From Allokutzneria oryzae (GTDB taxonomy: Bacteria > Actinomycetota > Actinomycetes > Mycobacteriales > Pseudonocardiaceae): 64,000 nucleotides of DNA. Positions within the stretch are counted from its first letter, which is position 1; each line of letters opens with the position of its first letter. Position numbers and translations under genes: made by a program. The notes beneath the pieces were generated by a model. It was given only the letters and a program-made list of their open reading frames with translations. It made no database searches and was not told where the DNA came from. Below are positions 17,353-25,311 of the stretch, piece by piece. The stretch is taken from the NCBI RefSeq assembly GCF_042429765.1, contig NZ_JBHLZU010000024.1, positions 41,905-105,904 on the forward strand, in the 5' to 3' direction.

Positions 17353-18024
17353 ATGACCGTCGAGAAGGACCCGCAGGCACCGCGTTGGGCGGTGTGGGTC
17401 GCCCGCGCGATCTCCGTGGTGGTCGTGGTGCCGCTGACCTTGGTGTGGGAGTGGCTCAAAGCCGTCGGACGGGTCGTGGTCATCCGCCCGGCGCGGGCGG
17501 TGGGCAGGTTCTTGTCGCGCTGGCTGTTCTCCCCTGTCGGCCGGTTCCTGGCGTGGTTCGTGTTCCGACCGCTGGGCGTCTTCCTGCGGGCCTCGTGGGA
17601 CCTCCTCGCCCGAGGTCTGCGCGTCGTGGCGTTGCCGCTCGGCCGCCTCCTGCGCAAGGTGCTCCTCGGGATGGGGACGGCGGTCCTCTTCCTCGCCACC
17701 GCGTTGCTCGCCCCGGTGGTGTGGGTCGGGAAGTACCTCGTCGTCGTCCCGCTGCGCTGGCTGTGGCGCTTCGTGCTCGCGCCGGGAGCGCGGCTGTTCG
17801 GCGCCGCGTGCGTCTGGGCGTACCAGCGCGTCGCACTCCCCTTGTGGCAGTTCCTCCACCGCGTCGTGCTCTCGCCCCTGTGGCGCGGCACCCGCCAAGT
17901 GCTGCGCGTGGTGGTCGTCGCACCCGCGCGGTGGGTCCGCGACACGGTGATCACGCCCGTGCGGTTGGCCGGGCGGCGCCTGCGCCTGCACGTGAGCAGC
18001 GCGTTCGGCCGCCGCCCCAGCTAA
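17353..18024 (+). CDS. Trp/Arg/Val-rich repetitive membrane-associated protein
   Basis: A 223-residue, strongly basic and hydrophobic protein. It consists of repeated units of about 11-14 residues with a Pro followed by an amphipathic stretch rich in Val, Leu, Trp and Arg (IRPARAVGRFLSRW, FSPVGRFLAWFVF, FRPLGVFLRASWDL, VPLRWLWRFVL, LSPLWRGTRQVLRV). One long hydrophobic segment (MGTAVLFLATALLAPVVWVG) could span the membrane. The C-terminus ends in RRLRLHVSSAFGRRPS. I recognise no domain. It could coat or curve membranes by in-plane helices; that is inference. Confidence 0.7.
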   Translation: MTVEKDPQAPRWAVWVARAISVVVVVPLTLVWEWLKAVGRVVVIRPARAVGRFLSRWLFSPVGRFLAWFVFRPLGVFLRASWDLLARGLRVVALPLGRLLRKVLLGMGTAVLFLATALLAPVVWVGKYLVVVPLRWLWRFVLAPGARLFGAACVWAYQRVALPLWQFLHRVVLSPLWRGTRQVLRVVVVAPARWVRDTVITPVRLAGRRLRLHVSSAFGRRPS

Positions 18025-18700
18025 GCCCTGTCTGTTAGATCATGCAGTGAGGCACCGGAGCCAACTCCGGATTGTGGTGATCTCGATCGTGCCGTCGTAG
18101 CCGCAGGCTCGGAACTGTTTGAGCTCGTTGAAGCAGCGTTCGGTGTCGAAGGCGGACGGGCGACCACCACTGGAGCCTTTGGCCTTGCGGTTGCGGACCT
18201 GGTCAGCGGGATCAGGGATGATTGCCCTGATCCCGCGCTCGCGGGGATAAGACCCCGTTCGTCCGACAGGAATACCCCTTGTCCCCCAGCACTCGCCCGG
18301 CCAGGGCCACGGCGACGGACCCGCTCCAGCACCGGGGTGAAGCCGGCGCTGTCATGGCGTTGCCCGGGGGTGGTCAGATGCCGGAGGGGCGGGGCCGCCG
18401 GTCCGCCACGAGGTAGATCTTCGTCCAAGATCCGCCGATCGCCTCCCGCCCGATGCCTGTCGGTTCAGCGGTTGCCTTGCGAGCCGGTCTCCCGTGGCCG
18501 GTGCCGCCACACCCCGGCTGCGTGCCGATTCACCCGCACACTGGTGGAATCCACTCCGACCGTCCAGTCCTGGCCTGGCCGGTATCGGCGTCAATCCGCG
18601 CCGCATCAACGATTCGCGTCCACGTGCCATCGACCGATGCCGACCATAGACGCTCTTCCAGTCGCCATACCGCTCGGACAGTTCCCGCCACGGCGTCCCC
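18025..18700 (-). pseudogene. IS5-family (IS427-like group) transposase remnant
   Basis: Minus-strand pieces in different frames: RLEERLWSASVDGTWTRIVD from the N-terminal region, then LTTPGQRHDSAGFTPVLE with the DDE-domain context, and AFDTERCFNELKQF-like text near the 3' end. Several frameshifts and missing parts. The left boundary CCTGTCTGTTAGATCATGC is a plausible IS end. Palindromic element copy 3 directly follows. Confidence 0.7.
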
Positions 18701-18709
18701 GTCCTGGCC

Positions 18710-18890
18710 CGTCGCCCCCGTACCCCCGTGCACGCGCGAGCCAGCTGGCGTGGCCGGGGTTTTCGCGTTTTGTCACCTTGATGCGCAAAAGAGCGCTCCC
18801 ATTTCGCATCAAGGTGACAAAACGCGGAAGGAGGGCACGGGGGTGAGGGCGCCAGGGAGTGGTGAGGTGGAGTTACCAGGTGCAGGACAC
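18710..18890 (-). repeat. Dispersed palindromic intergenic element, copy 3 (inverted)
   Basis: Reverse orientation. Terminus GTGCAGGACA lies at 18880-18889; the opposite terminus is not recognisable, probably lost at the junction with the IS5 remnant. The core stem is the longest of the family: a perfect 22-bp pairing between 18764-18785 and 18805-18826, enclosing a 19-base loop with AGCGCT. Confidence 0.85.
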
Positions 18891-19060
18891 GGGTTAGGGC
18901 GGCTCCCGGAACGGCGCTGCCAGGGTCCTGAGCGAAGCAGAACGGTCCAGGTGAGATACGCGCGCCAACCATCTGCCGTTGTTGCACTGGGCCTCCGAAC
19001 ACGGCCGTGATCGAGGAATGCCTCAACATGATCCTGCGTCCAGATGCTGATCCGCTCTAC

Positions 19061-19588
19061 CTAGAGTCCCGGGGTCGTTGAGGTGCGTTGGTCTCGGTGC
19101 TGGCCGTAGGGAACGGCGTGGAGGAGGGTGACGTGCAAGGTGGTGCCATTGGGCACCTGGTAGGAGCGTTGGTCTCCAGGTCGGGCGCCGGTCAGGGCCA
19201 TGCCTAGCGGTGAGGCCGGTGAGTAGACCTCAAGTTCGTCGCGGTCGCCGTCGATGTCGGGGTTCTCGGCGGCACGTAGGCCTAGCAGGAAGGTTTCCTC
19301 GTCGGCGGTGTCGTCGTAGCGGATGGTGAGCACCATGCCGGGTTCGGCGATCCCGTCGTTGGGCGGGTCCTGCCCGACGACGGCGTTGGCCAGAATTTCC
19401 TGGAGTTTGCGCACGCGGGTGATGCGCGTGCTTGTGGTGTCGATGGCGCTGTTCGTAGCGCTGTCGCCGCTGTTGGTGGGCGAGTCTCCGGGCGCCCCAG
19501 GCACGGTTGGTGCGAGTAGCGACGCGAGTTCGGCTTGGAGCCGCTGATGCGCTTCGGGCGTCAGCCAGACACGGTCGGTGCTGGTCAT
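19061..19588 (-). CDS. GreA/GreB-family transcription factor-like protein
   Basis: A 175-residue protein. The N-terminus (DRVWLTPEAHQRLQAELASL) and the C-terminal FKBP-like domain (PGMVLTIRYDDTADEETFLLG, SPASPLGMALTGARPGDQ) match Gre factors, which bind in the RNA polymerase secondary channel. The coiled coil is short and Thr/Ser/Asn-rich (GDSPTNSGDSATNSAIDTT) instead of the usual acidic-tipped helices, so cleavage stimulation is doubtful. Could be a Gre-fold regulator of the Rnk type. No operon partner evident. Confidence 0.75.
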   Translation of the reverse strand: MTSTDRVWLTPEAHQRLQAELASLLAPTVPGAPGDSPTNSGDSATNSAIDTTSTRITRVRKLQEILANAVVGQDPPNDGIAEPGMVLTIRYDDTADEETFLLGLRAAENPDIDGDRDELEVYSPASPLGMALTGARPGDQRSYQVPNGTTLHVTLLHAVPYGQHRDQRTSTTPGL

Positions 19589-19750
19589 GCTGGTGGATCT
19601 CCGTCCTCAATGGTTCCACGTTCGATAGGTAGGTGCCGTCAGGGCGACCAGGCGTTGGCGTCGCCCTGACGGCACACGGTCCGTGGGAGTCGGGTCAGTG
19701 CTCACGACTCTCACGAACTTGGGGAATGGCTCAGGGGCCTGGATAACCAC

Positions 19751-20005
19751 TCAGCGCGGAAAGGACCGGGGCGTCGGAGGCTTGAGCAGTGTGTCCATGT
19801 CCTTGGCGTAACCCGACGCGACGCGCAGCAGGATGTCGCGTTCGACGCGCAGCAATGTGTTCTCCGCGCGTAGCCACATCAACTCCGATCTTTCCTCCCC
19901 GGTGAGCGACACCGACTCCGACACCTTGTCGTCGCTGTTGTCGGGCGGTGGGTCGGTCCTGGAAGTGGGCGGTATGCCGTTGTGGCTGGATGGGTCGATC
20001 GTCAT
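19751..20005 (-). CDS. Small protein resembling the C-terminal zipper of IS3 OrfA
   Basis: 84 residues. The C-terminal half (ERSELMWLRAENTLLRVERD, ILLRVASGYAKDMD) matches the leucine-zipper tail of IS3-family OrfA proteins, where it mediates transposase dimerisation. The OrfA helix-turn-helix is absent and replaced by a Ser/Pro/Asp linker (HNGIPPTSRTDPPPDNSDDK). No OrfB or IS ends are adjacent. It lies 63 bases downstream of the DadA-like gene on the same strand. Either an IS relic or a recruited zipper protein. Confidence 0.55.
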   Translation of the reverse strand: MTIDPSSHNGIPPTSRTDPPPDNSDDKVSESVSLTGEERSELMWLRAENTLLRVERDILLRVASGYAKDMDTLLKPPTPRSFPR

Positions 20006-20068
20006 GGCTGGTTGCGGCTTTCCCTCTTTCGCGGTGCTCTGCCCCGAGGTGTGCTGCGGCGCGTGGGC

Positions 20069-21307
20069 TCACCGGAGGGGATCGAGTTCGCGCAGGGCGG
20101 TGGGTTGTTTGCCTGTGGTGATCTGCTCGGCGAGCAGTCGGCCGGTGATCGGGCCGTGGGCGAGGCCCCACATGCCGTGACCGCCGGCGACGTAGACGTT
20201 GGGGGCGCGCAGGGCGCCGACCAAAGGGCGGCCGTCGGGAGTCACGGGACGAGAGCCGACCCAGACGTCTCGGCGTTCCTCCCAGCGCACACCTTCGAGC
20301 AGGGGGCGTGCGGACGTGGTGATGGCGGCGAGCCGGGCCGGGATGCCGGGGGCGTCGGGGTCGCGGAACTCCACGATGCCCGTGACGCGCAGCCGGTCCT
20401 GGTACGGGGTGCAGGCGACGCGGATGCCCGGCAGGGAGAACGGCCCGGGCAACGGTTTGTCGACGGGCACGGTGAAGGAGTAGCCGCGGCAGGCACGCAC
20501 CGGCACCCGGAGGCCCCATTTCCGGGCCAGGTCGGACAGCCACGCGCCGGTGGCCAGCACCGCGACGTCGGCCCGGAGTGCTTGCCCGGTGGCGAGGCGC
20601 ACGGTGACCCCACCGGTGTCAGGCTGGATGTCGACGACGTCAGGGGTGTGGATCGTGGCGCCGCGGGCGGCGACCGCGCGGCCCAGCGCCTGCACGAAAC
20701 CGCCCGAGTCGACGTAACGCTGCCCGTCGATCCGCACCCCGGCGGTGAGTGCGGGCGAAGCCAGCGGGACCAGCTCGCGCAGCTCGTCGCCGGTCAGCTC
20801 GGTGTGTTCGACAGCCTGCCCAGCGGCAGCGAGCCTGCGCAGCTCGCGAAGGAGGCCTTGCGCCCCTCGGGGGGTTTCGAAGCCGGCGGTGATGGGTGTT
20901 TCGATCGCCGGGGCTGTCGCGCAGCCCTTGGTGAGCACGTCGAACGCTTCGATGCACTCGTCGTTGAGCGGCAGGTTGGCCTGCACCGCCCGGGTCCAGC
21001 TCGACCATCGGCAGTTGGCGGCGAACCGGGTCAGGAACGACCACAGCCGCGGATTGATGGACGCGGGGACGTGCAGCGACCGCAGGCCATAACGCAGCAC
21101 GGCCGGTTCGTTGAGCGGGAACGCCAATCCGGGCGCGATCCATCCGGCGTTGCCCCACGCTGCGCCAGCAGCCATCCCGGTGCGGTCCACCACCGTCACC
21201 AAGACGCCGCGTTCCTGCAGGAACCAGGAGGTCGACAATCCGACGACGCCAGCGCCGACCACGACCGCGGAGCGTGGTCCCCCGTCCAAGCGTCCGATGC
21301 CGACCAT
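20069..21307 (-). CDS. D-amino-acid dehydrogenase/oxidase-like FAD enzyme (DadA family)
   Basis: A 412-residue DAO-fold flavoprotein. The ATG at 21307 has GGTGGAGGTGGAG just upstream and is followed by the FAD motif SAVVVGAGVVGLSTSWFL. Further family marks are NAGWIAPGLAFPL, the mid-protein DSGGFVQALGRAVAARGA and the C-terminal FAD loop YVAGGHGMWGLAHGPITGRL. DadA-type enzymes deaminate D-amino acids and pass electrons to the quinone pool. It is divergent from a PucR regulator, its likely controller. Confidence 0.85.
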   Translation of the reverse strand: MVGIGRLDGGPRSAVVVGAGVVGLSTSWFLQERGVLVTVVDRTGMAAGAAWGNAGWIAPGLAFPLNEPAVLRYGLRSLHVPASINPRLWSFLTRFAANCRWSSWTRAVQANLPLNDECIEAFDVLTKGCATAPAIETPITAGFETPRGAQGLLRELRRLAAAGQAVEHTELTGDELRELVPLASPALTAGVRIDGQRYVDSGGFVQALGRAVAARGATIHTPDVVDIQPDTGGVTVRLATGQALRADVAVLATGAWLSDLARKWGLRVPVRACRGYSFTVPVDKPLPGPFSLPGIRVACTPYQDRLRVTGIVEFRDPDAPGIPARLAAITTSARPLLEGVRWEERRDVWVGSRPVTPDGRPLVGALRAPNVYVAGGHGMWGLAHGPITGRLLAEQITTGKQPTALRELDPLR

Positions 21308-21468
21308 GCTCCACCTCCACCCGTTCGTCCTGGACTCGACGCTCAGGATGGCGTGAACACCGTCCCTGGCTGTTGTTGAAGCCCGACAAGCACGGTGGCT
21401 GATGATGTCGGATCTCGACAAAGCGCACGGCTAGGCTGGGAAGTCGGATCCTGGGTGTGGGAGTGGGC

Positions 21469-23046
21469 ATGGTCAGGTTGGACCGGTTGGTCAACGTGCT
21501 CGGCGGGTACGGGCTGCGGTTGTTGCGGTGCCCGGTGCCGCGCTCGACCGAACTGCGCAGTGTGGTGCTGTACGAGCAGACAGCCGGACGCGTCCTGGTG
21601 GGCGACGTGCTGCTCGCGGTCGGCGCCTGCTCGGTCGAGGAAGCGGTGCGGTGGGCGAGCATTGTGCGCGCGGCCGTGGTGCTCGTGCGCGACGATGTCG
21701 CACCGGCGGCCTCCCCCCTTGGGATGGAACCGCCCGACGACGAGCACCACGTCGCGGTGATCGTCGTAGATCCGGGCGTGTCGTGGAGCGAGGTAGCCGC
21801 AGTCGTATACGGGCTGGTGCTCGAAGGCCGGGAAACCGAGTCCGGCCGGGGGCCTACGGACTTGTTCGCGTTGGCCGACAGCCTCGCCGAGGCGATCGGG
21901 GGCGCGGTGACGATCGAAGACCGGCTCGCGCGGGTGCTGGCCTACTCCAGACTTCAGCAGCACGCCGACCGGGCACGGGCCGAGACGATCCTCGAACGCC
22001 AGGTACCGGAACCCCTACGGGCGGTGTTCGCCGCGCGCGGGGTGAGCACGCACCTTGAGTCATCAGACGAGCCGCTGTTCGTGGCCGAGGACCCTGACCA
22101 CGGCCTCGCCGGACGCATGGTGGTGGCCGTGCGCGCGGGCCGGGAGTTGCTCGGATCGGTGTGGGTGACGTGCCCCCAGCCCCTGGACGGGGCACGGCGC
22201 CGGGCCTTGACCGACGGCGCCCGCACGGTGTCACTGCACCTGCTGCGGTCCCGGGCCAGCGCGGATCTCGAACGCCAGGTTGAGACCGATCTGGTCATGC
22301 AGCTGCTTGAGGGCACAGCGGACGCAGCCATGGTGGTGAGCAGGCTCGGCCTGCCACAGGGACCGATGCACGTCATCGCCTCCCGCGCCCACATCGCCCA
22401 GCAGGAGCGGCACGCGGCGTTGCTGCTGTCCTTCGACCGGGCGACCACTGGCTTCGGGTGGTCACGTCCCGGACGCAGCGCGGTGGCCGACAACACCCTC
22501 TACACGGTGCTTCCTGGGGACGACGTAGCCGCGGCGCGGTCCTGGATCACATCGCTGCAGGCCGCACTGCCGACTCACCTGACGCTCCTGGCCGGCATCA
22601 GCGCACCGGCGACGCCAGAGGACCTTCCCGCGGCACGTCAGGAAGCCGACGAGTGTCTGGCTCTACACGAAACCCGCCCCTCAAGCAGCGTCCCACCCGC
22701 CTATGAGGAGTCGTGGGACGACATCCTGCTCCAACGCCTTCGCGCAGCCGCACGATCAGCACGCGCACCGGTTCGGGGGCCAGTGACTGAGCTGCGGCGG
22801 CACGACGCCGAGCACGGGACCCAGTACCTGGCGACACTGCGAGCCTGGTTGCAGGCCCAAGGAGATCCCTCAGAAGCAGGCCGACAACTCGGTGTCCACG
22901 AGAACACCATCCGCTACCGGCTGCGCAAGATGACCGAGCTCACCGCCCTGAACCTGCAAGACGGCAACAAGCGCTTCGCGATGATGATCGAGGTCGCCGC
23001 CTTCGACGATCCACGCCCCGCCACGGCCACAGACATCATCGGGTAG
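21469..23046 (+). CDS. PucR-family transcriptional regulator
   Basis: About 525 residues. ATG at 21469 has GGAG seven bases upstream; an in-frame GTG at 21457 is an alternative. The N-terminal sensor half contains HHVAVIVVDPGVSWSEVAAV; the C-terminal HTH_30 region (AWLQAQGDPSEAGRQLGVHE, NTIRYRLRKMTELTALNL) is the diagnostic PucR DNA-binding end. PucR regulators control purine, proline and amino-acid catabolism. Divergent from the DadA-like gene, with about 160 bases between starts. Confidence 0.88.
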   Translation: MVRLDRLVNVLGGYGLRLLRCPVPRSTELRSVVLYEQTAGRVLVGDVLLAVGACSVEEAVRWASIVRAAVVLVRDDVAPAASPLGMEPPDDEHHVAVIVVDPGVSWSEVAAVVYGLVLEGRETESGRGPTDLFALADSLAEAIGGAVTIEDRLARVLAYSRLQQHADRARAETILERQVPEPLRAVFAARGVSTHLESSDEPLFVAEDPDHGLAGRMVVAVRAGRELLGSVWVTCPQPLDGARRRALTDGARTVSLHLLRSRASADLERQVETDLVMQLLEGTADAAMVVSRLGLPQGPMHVIASRAHIAQQERHAALLLSFDRATTGFGWSRPGRSAVADNTLYTVLPGDDVAAARSWITSLQAALPTHLTLLAGISAPATPEDLPAARQEADECLALHETRPSSSVPPAYEESWDDILLQRLRAAARSARAPVRGPVTELRRHDAEHGTQYLATLRAWLQAQGDPSEAGRQLGVHENTIRYRLRKMTELTALNLQDGNKRFAMMIEVAAFDDPRPATATDIIG

Positions 23047-23578
23047 AAACTCTGGCCACCGCCGCCGCGCTCGAAAGTGCACGCCGCTACCGCTCTGAAA
23101 CCGAACGACTCCGTCGTCCGCACCCCTTGTTGTCCCCTGTTTCATCCGCTCGCCTACCGGGGACCATTCCTGCTACCCGGGCTTGCGGAAGCACGGGACC
23201 TCGCAGCCAGTCCGAGAGCACGGATTTCCTGGAAAATCGACCTGATCAACACGAGGCTTGGCTTGATGACGCCTCCCAGTTTCCCACCCGAGAGGTTCAA
23301 CCAGCCTGCCGCCAACGGGCAGATTCTGGCGCTGCTCCCACAAATGTTTCACACTCGATCCAACCAGAGCCCATTCCTCGCTTCTGGGGCGAAATCGTGA
23401 GGGCACCCAGCACGACGTCCTCGGGGCTGCCCATCGGCATCCCGAGCGCGAGCACCCTGCTCGCGCCCATCTGACGCATCGACTGACTCGCCCAGGCAGC
23501 CACCCGCCTGGGGTGTCTCGATGAGGTCAAAAACAGGCACCAATTAACCCCCGGATAATTCAACGTCAGTTCTGCTGA
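23047..23578. other. Intergenic region, no supported gene
   Basis: About 530 bases after the PucR gene. GC content falls toward the right end (AATTAACCCCCGGATAATTC region around 23540-23560). Frames are open on both strands but lack starts and family resemblance. I see nothing functional until the operators at 23579. Confidence 0.4.
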
Positions 23579-23618
23579 CCGGAGGACAGAAGTGTCCACC
23601 GGCGGACAGAAATGTCGA
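23579..23618. promoter_or_regulatory. Tandem GGACA-N4-TGTCC operators
   Basis: Two adjacent dyads 20 bases apart that share a CCGG: CCGGAGGACA-GAAG-TGTCCACCGG (23579-23602, one mismatch in a 10+10 palindrome) and CCGGCGGACA-GAAA-TGTC (23599-23616). The second is identical over 18 bases to a site upstream of the left hydrogenase operon at 32253-32275. They precede the small ORFs and MEDS gene by about 250-480 bases. Confidence 0.6.
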
Positions 23619-23865
23619 GCAGCGGAAGGGAGTGGACAACGTCACAACAGGCAGAACTGGGAGTTTTCTCAAGGCGTGGCAACGAGGTAGGATCCGGCCG
23701 GAAAGTTCACGTCCCACTGCACGGACACGCTGCCGTGGCGCCTTCAATATTGGTTACCCAGCCGGTCGTTCGGCCTCTCGTGCCGCAAACGGACCGGCAG
23801 CGAAGGCACTTCAGTTACCCAGTAACATAGACCCGCCTGAACAGGTTGTATCGATTCAAGGAGGA

Positions 23866-23940
23866 ATGCCGGAACCTGCGACGGAGGCAGCCTCCGGACA
23901 ACCAGCGGAAATACCTGAAGAAATAGGACAAAGTGATTAA
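23866..23940 (+). CDS. Possible 24-residue peptide ORF
   Basis: ATG at 23866 encodes MPEPATEAASGQPAEIPEEI plus GQSD and stops at TAA 23940. AAGGAGG lies immediately upstream, but only one base separates it from the ATG, which is too close for efficient initiation. The stop region overlaps the GTG start of the next small ORF by 8 bases. Acidic, Ala/Pro/Glu-rich and unlike random high-GC translation. Function unknown. Confidence 0.35.
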   Translation: MPEPATEAASGQPAEIPEEIGQSD

Positions 23941-24100
23941 TATCAACCAGAGCGGCATCCCGAGGAATGGCGTGCACGGTGACATCGACGCCTGTCCGCT
24001 CTCCGAGTTCGACAATGCCGCCGTAGCGCTTTCCCCTGAGCTGCCGGACCTGGTGCCGACCGGACGCAAGCGTCCGTACACCCCATGTGAGGAGCGATGA
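23933..24100 (+). CDS. Possible 55-residue protein coupled to the MEDS gene
   Basis: GTG at 23933, only two codons after an in-frame stop, to TGA 24100, which overlaps the ATG of the MEDS gene (ATGA). Includes SGIPRNGVHGDIDACPLSEF and ends PTGRKRPYTPCEER. Two Cys. The overlap predicts that it is translated together with the downstream gene. I recognise no family. The AGGA five bases before GTG is a modest ribosome binding site. Confidence 0.45.
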   Translation: MININQSGIPRNGVHGDIDACPLSEFDNAAVALSPELPDLVPTGRKRPYTPCEER

Positions 24101-25077
24101 AGCCGGAGTTTCTGCACCAGAGCTGCATCTACGGCAGCGATGCGGAGTTCCTCGCGATGGCCGTCCCCTTCGTGCGCGAGGGGCTGCGTCGGGGAGAACC
24201 GGTGCTGGTCACCACGACCTCGGCGAACCTGGAGCTGCTCCACGACGTGATGGGCGCCGAGGCCAACAAGATCGACTACGCCGAGTCGGCCTACTTCGGG
24301 CGCCGGCCGCCGCAGCGGACCACCGCGATCCACCGCTACTGGTCACGGCACCAGCCGACCACGTCGACCGGTGCGGTGCGCATACTCGCCGAGCCGGTCT
24401 GGACCGGCAGGTCCCGCCGCGAAGTGGCCGCGTGGAAGCACATGGAGGCCGCGCTCAACGTGGTGCTGGCCGACACCAGGATCTGGATGATCTGTCCGTA
24501 CGACACCAGGCTCGTCGGAGCCGACATCATCGAGAACGCCCGCCGCACCCATCCCGAGTGCGTGGTGGGGTGCAGGGCGGAGCCGTCCGCGCAGTTCATG
24601 GCACCCGAGGAGTTCACAAGGCCCCGCACGTCACCGCAGCCGATGGAGAACGCCGCCGGCCTCTTCCGCTTCAACGGCGACCTGACCGCGGTGCGGCGGT
24701 ACGTGCTGAAGAAGGCCGCCGCGCTGCTGTCCGAAGACGCCGCGGCGATGTTCGGCGTCGCCATCGGCGAGGCGATCACGTACATGGTCGACCAGGGCGT
24801 CGATCGAGCGGTGGTGTGGGTGCGGCCGGCGGCCGGCCGCGTGGTGTGCACGCTGCGCAGCGACCAGCCACTCGACAACGTCCACCCGTTCGTCGGCTAC
24901 CGGCCCCCGGACCTGCGTGAGCGGCCCGGCGACGGCCTGTGGCTGACCAACCAGATCTGCGAGTGGCTCGACATCAGCTCCGATGCCTCCGGCTGCACCA
25001 TCGAGCTGGCCATGCCGGGACGGGGTGCCGAGGAGATTCGCCACACCGAGAGCAACCGCCTGGCGTTCGGCACCTGA
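24097..25077 (+). CDS. MEDS-domain sensor with anti-sigma-type ATPase domain
   Basis: A 326-residue soluble protein. Residues 1 to about 190 form a MEDS-type sensory domain (FLHQSCIYGSDAEFLAMAVP, FVREGLRRGEPVLVTTT, WICPYDT-like core). The rest is a HATPase_c domain of the RsbW anti-sigma/regulatory class, ending GDGLWLTNQICEWLDI and a final strand. Such proteins pair with STAS anti-anti-sigma factors. Here it sits under operators shared with the hydrogenase operons, so it may couple a stress or starvation signal to hydrogenase expression; that link is inference. Confidence 0.8.
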   Translation: MKPEFLHQSCIYGSDAEFLAMAVPFVREGLRRGEPVLVTTTSANLELLHDVMGAEANKIDYAESAYFGRRPPQRTTAIHRYWSRHQPTTSTGAVRILAEPVWTGRSRREVAAWKHMEAALNVVLADTRIWMICPYDTRLVGADIIENARRTHPECVVGCRAEPSAQFMAPEEFTRPRTSPQPMENAAGLFRFNGDLTAVRRYVLKKAAALLSEDAAAMFGVAIGEAITYMVDQGVDRAVVWVRPAAGRVVCTLRSDQPLDNVHPFVGYRPPDLRERPGDGLWLTNQICEWLDISSDASGCTIELAMPGRGAEEIRHTESNRLAFGT

Positions 25078-25080
25078 GCG

Positions 25081-25311
25081 TGTCCTGCACGTGGTAACAC
25101 CACCCCACCACCCCCTGACGCCCCACCCACATGCCCCTCGTTTCGCGTTTTGTCACCTAAATGCGAAATGGGAGCGCTCTTTCGCGCAAGAAGGTGACAA
25201 AACGCGAAAACACTGACCACGCCAGCCAGGCGGCGCGCGCACGGGGGCACGGGGGGCACGGGGGCGGCGTGCAAGCTCGGGCATCGGGACGGCTTGCAGG
25301 ACGGGCGTTAG
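25081..25311 (+). repeat. Dispersed palindromic intergenic element, copy 4
   Basis: Complete copy between convergent MEDS and hypB genes. Left TGTCCTGCAC starts three bases after the MEDS stop. Right TTGCAGGACGGGCGTTAG contains the TAA stop (minus strand) of hypB at 25308-25310. Core 25141-25209 has a perfect 18-bp stem around GGGAGCGCTCTT. It occupies the whole 3' region of both genes and may act as a bidirectional transcript end. Confidence 0.9.

Noticed and set aside
19751..20005. A complete IS3 insertion at the OrfA-like gene
   Set aside because: No OrfB, no DDE motif and no terminal inverted repeats were found on either side.
25140..25210. Repeat cores as simple intrinsic terminators
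   Set aside because: The cores are strong hairpins, but they lie inside elements of up to about 235 bp, the better-preserved copies with conserved termini, and are not always next to gene ends, so a plain terminator does not explain the conserved flanks.
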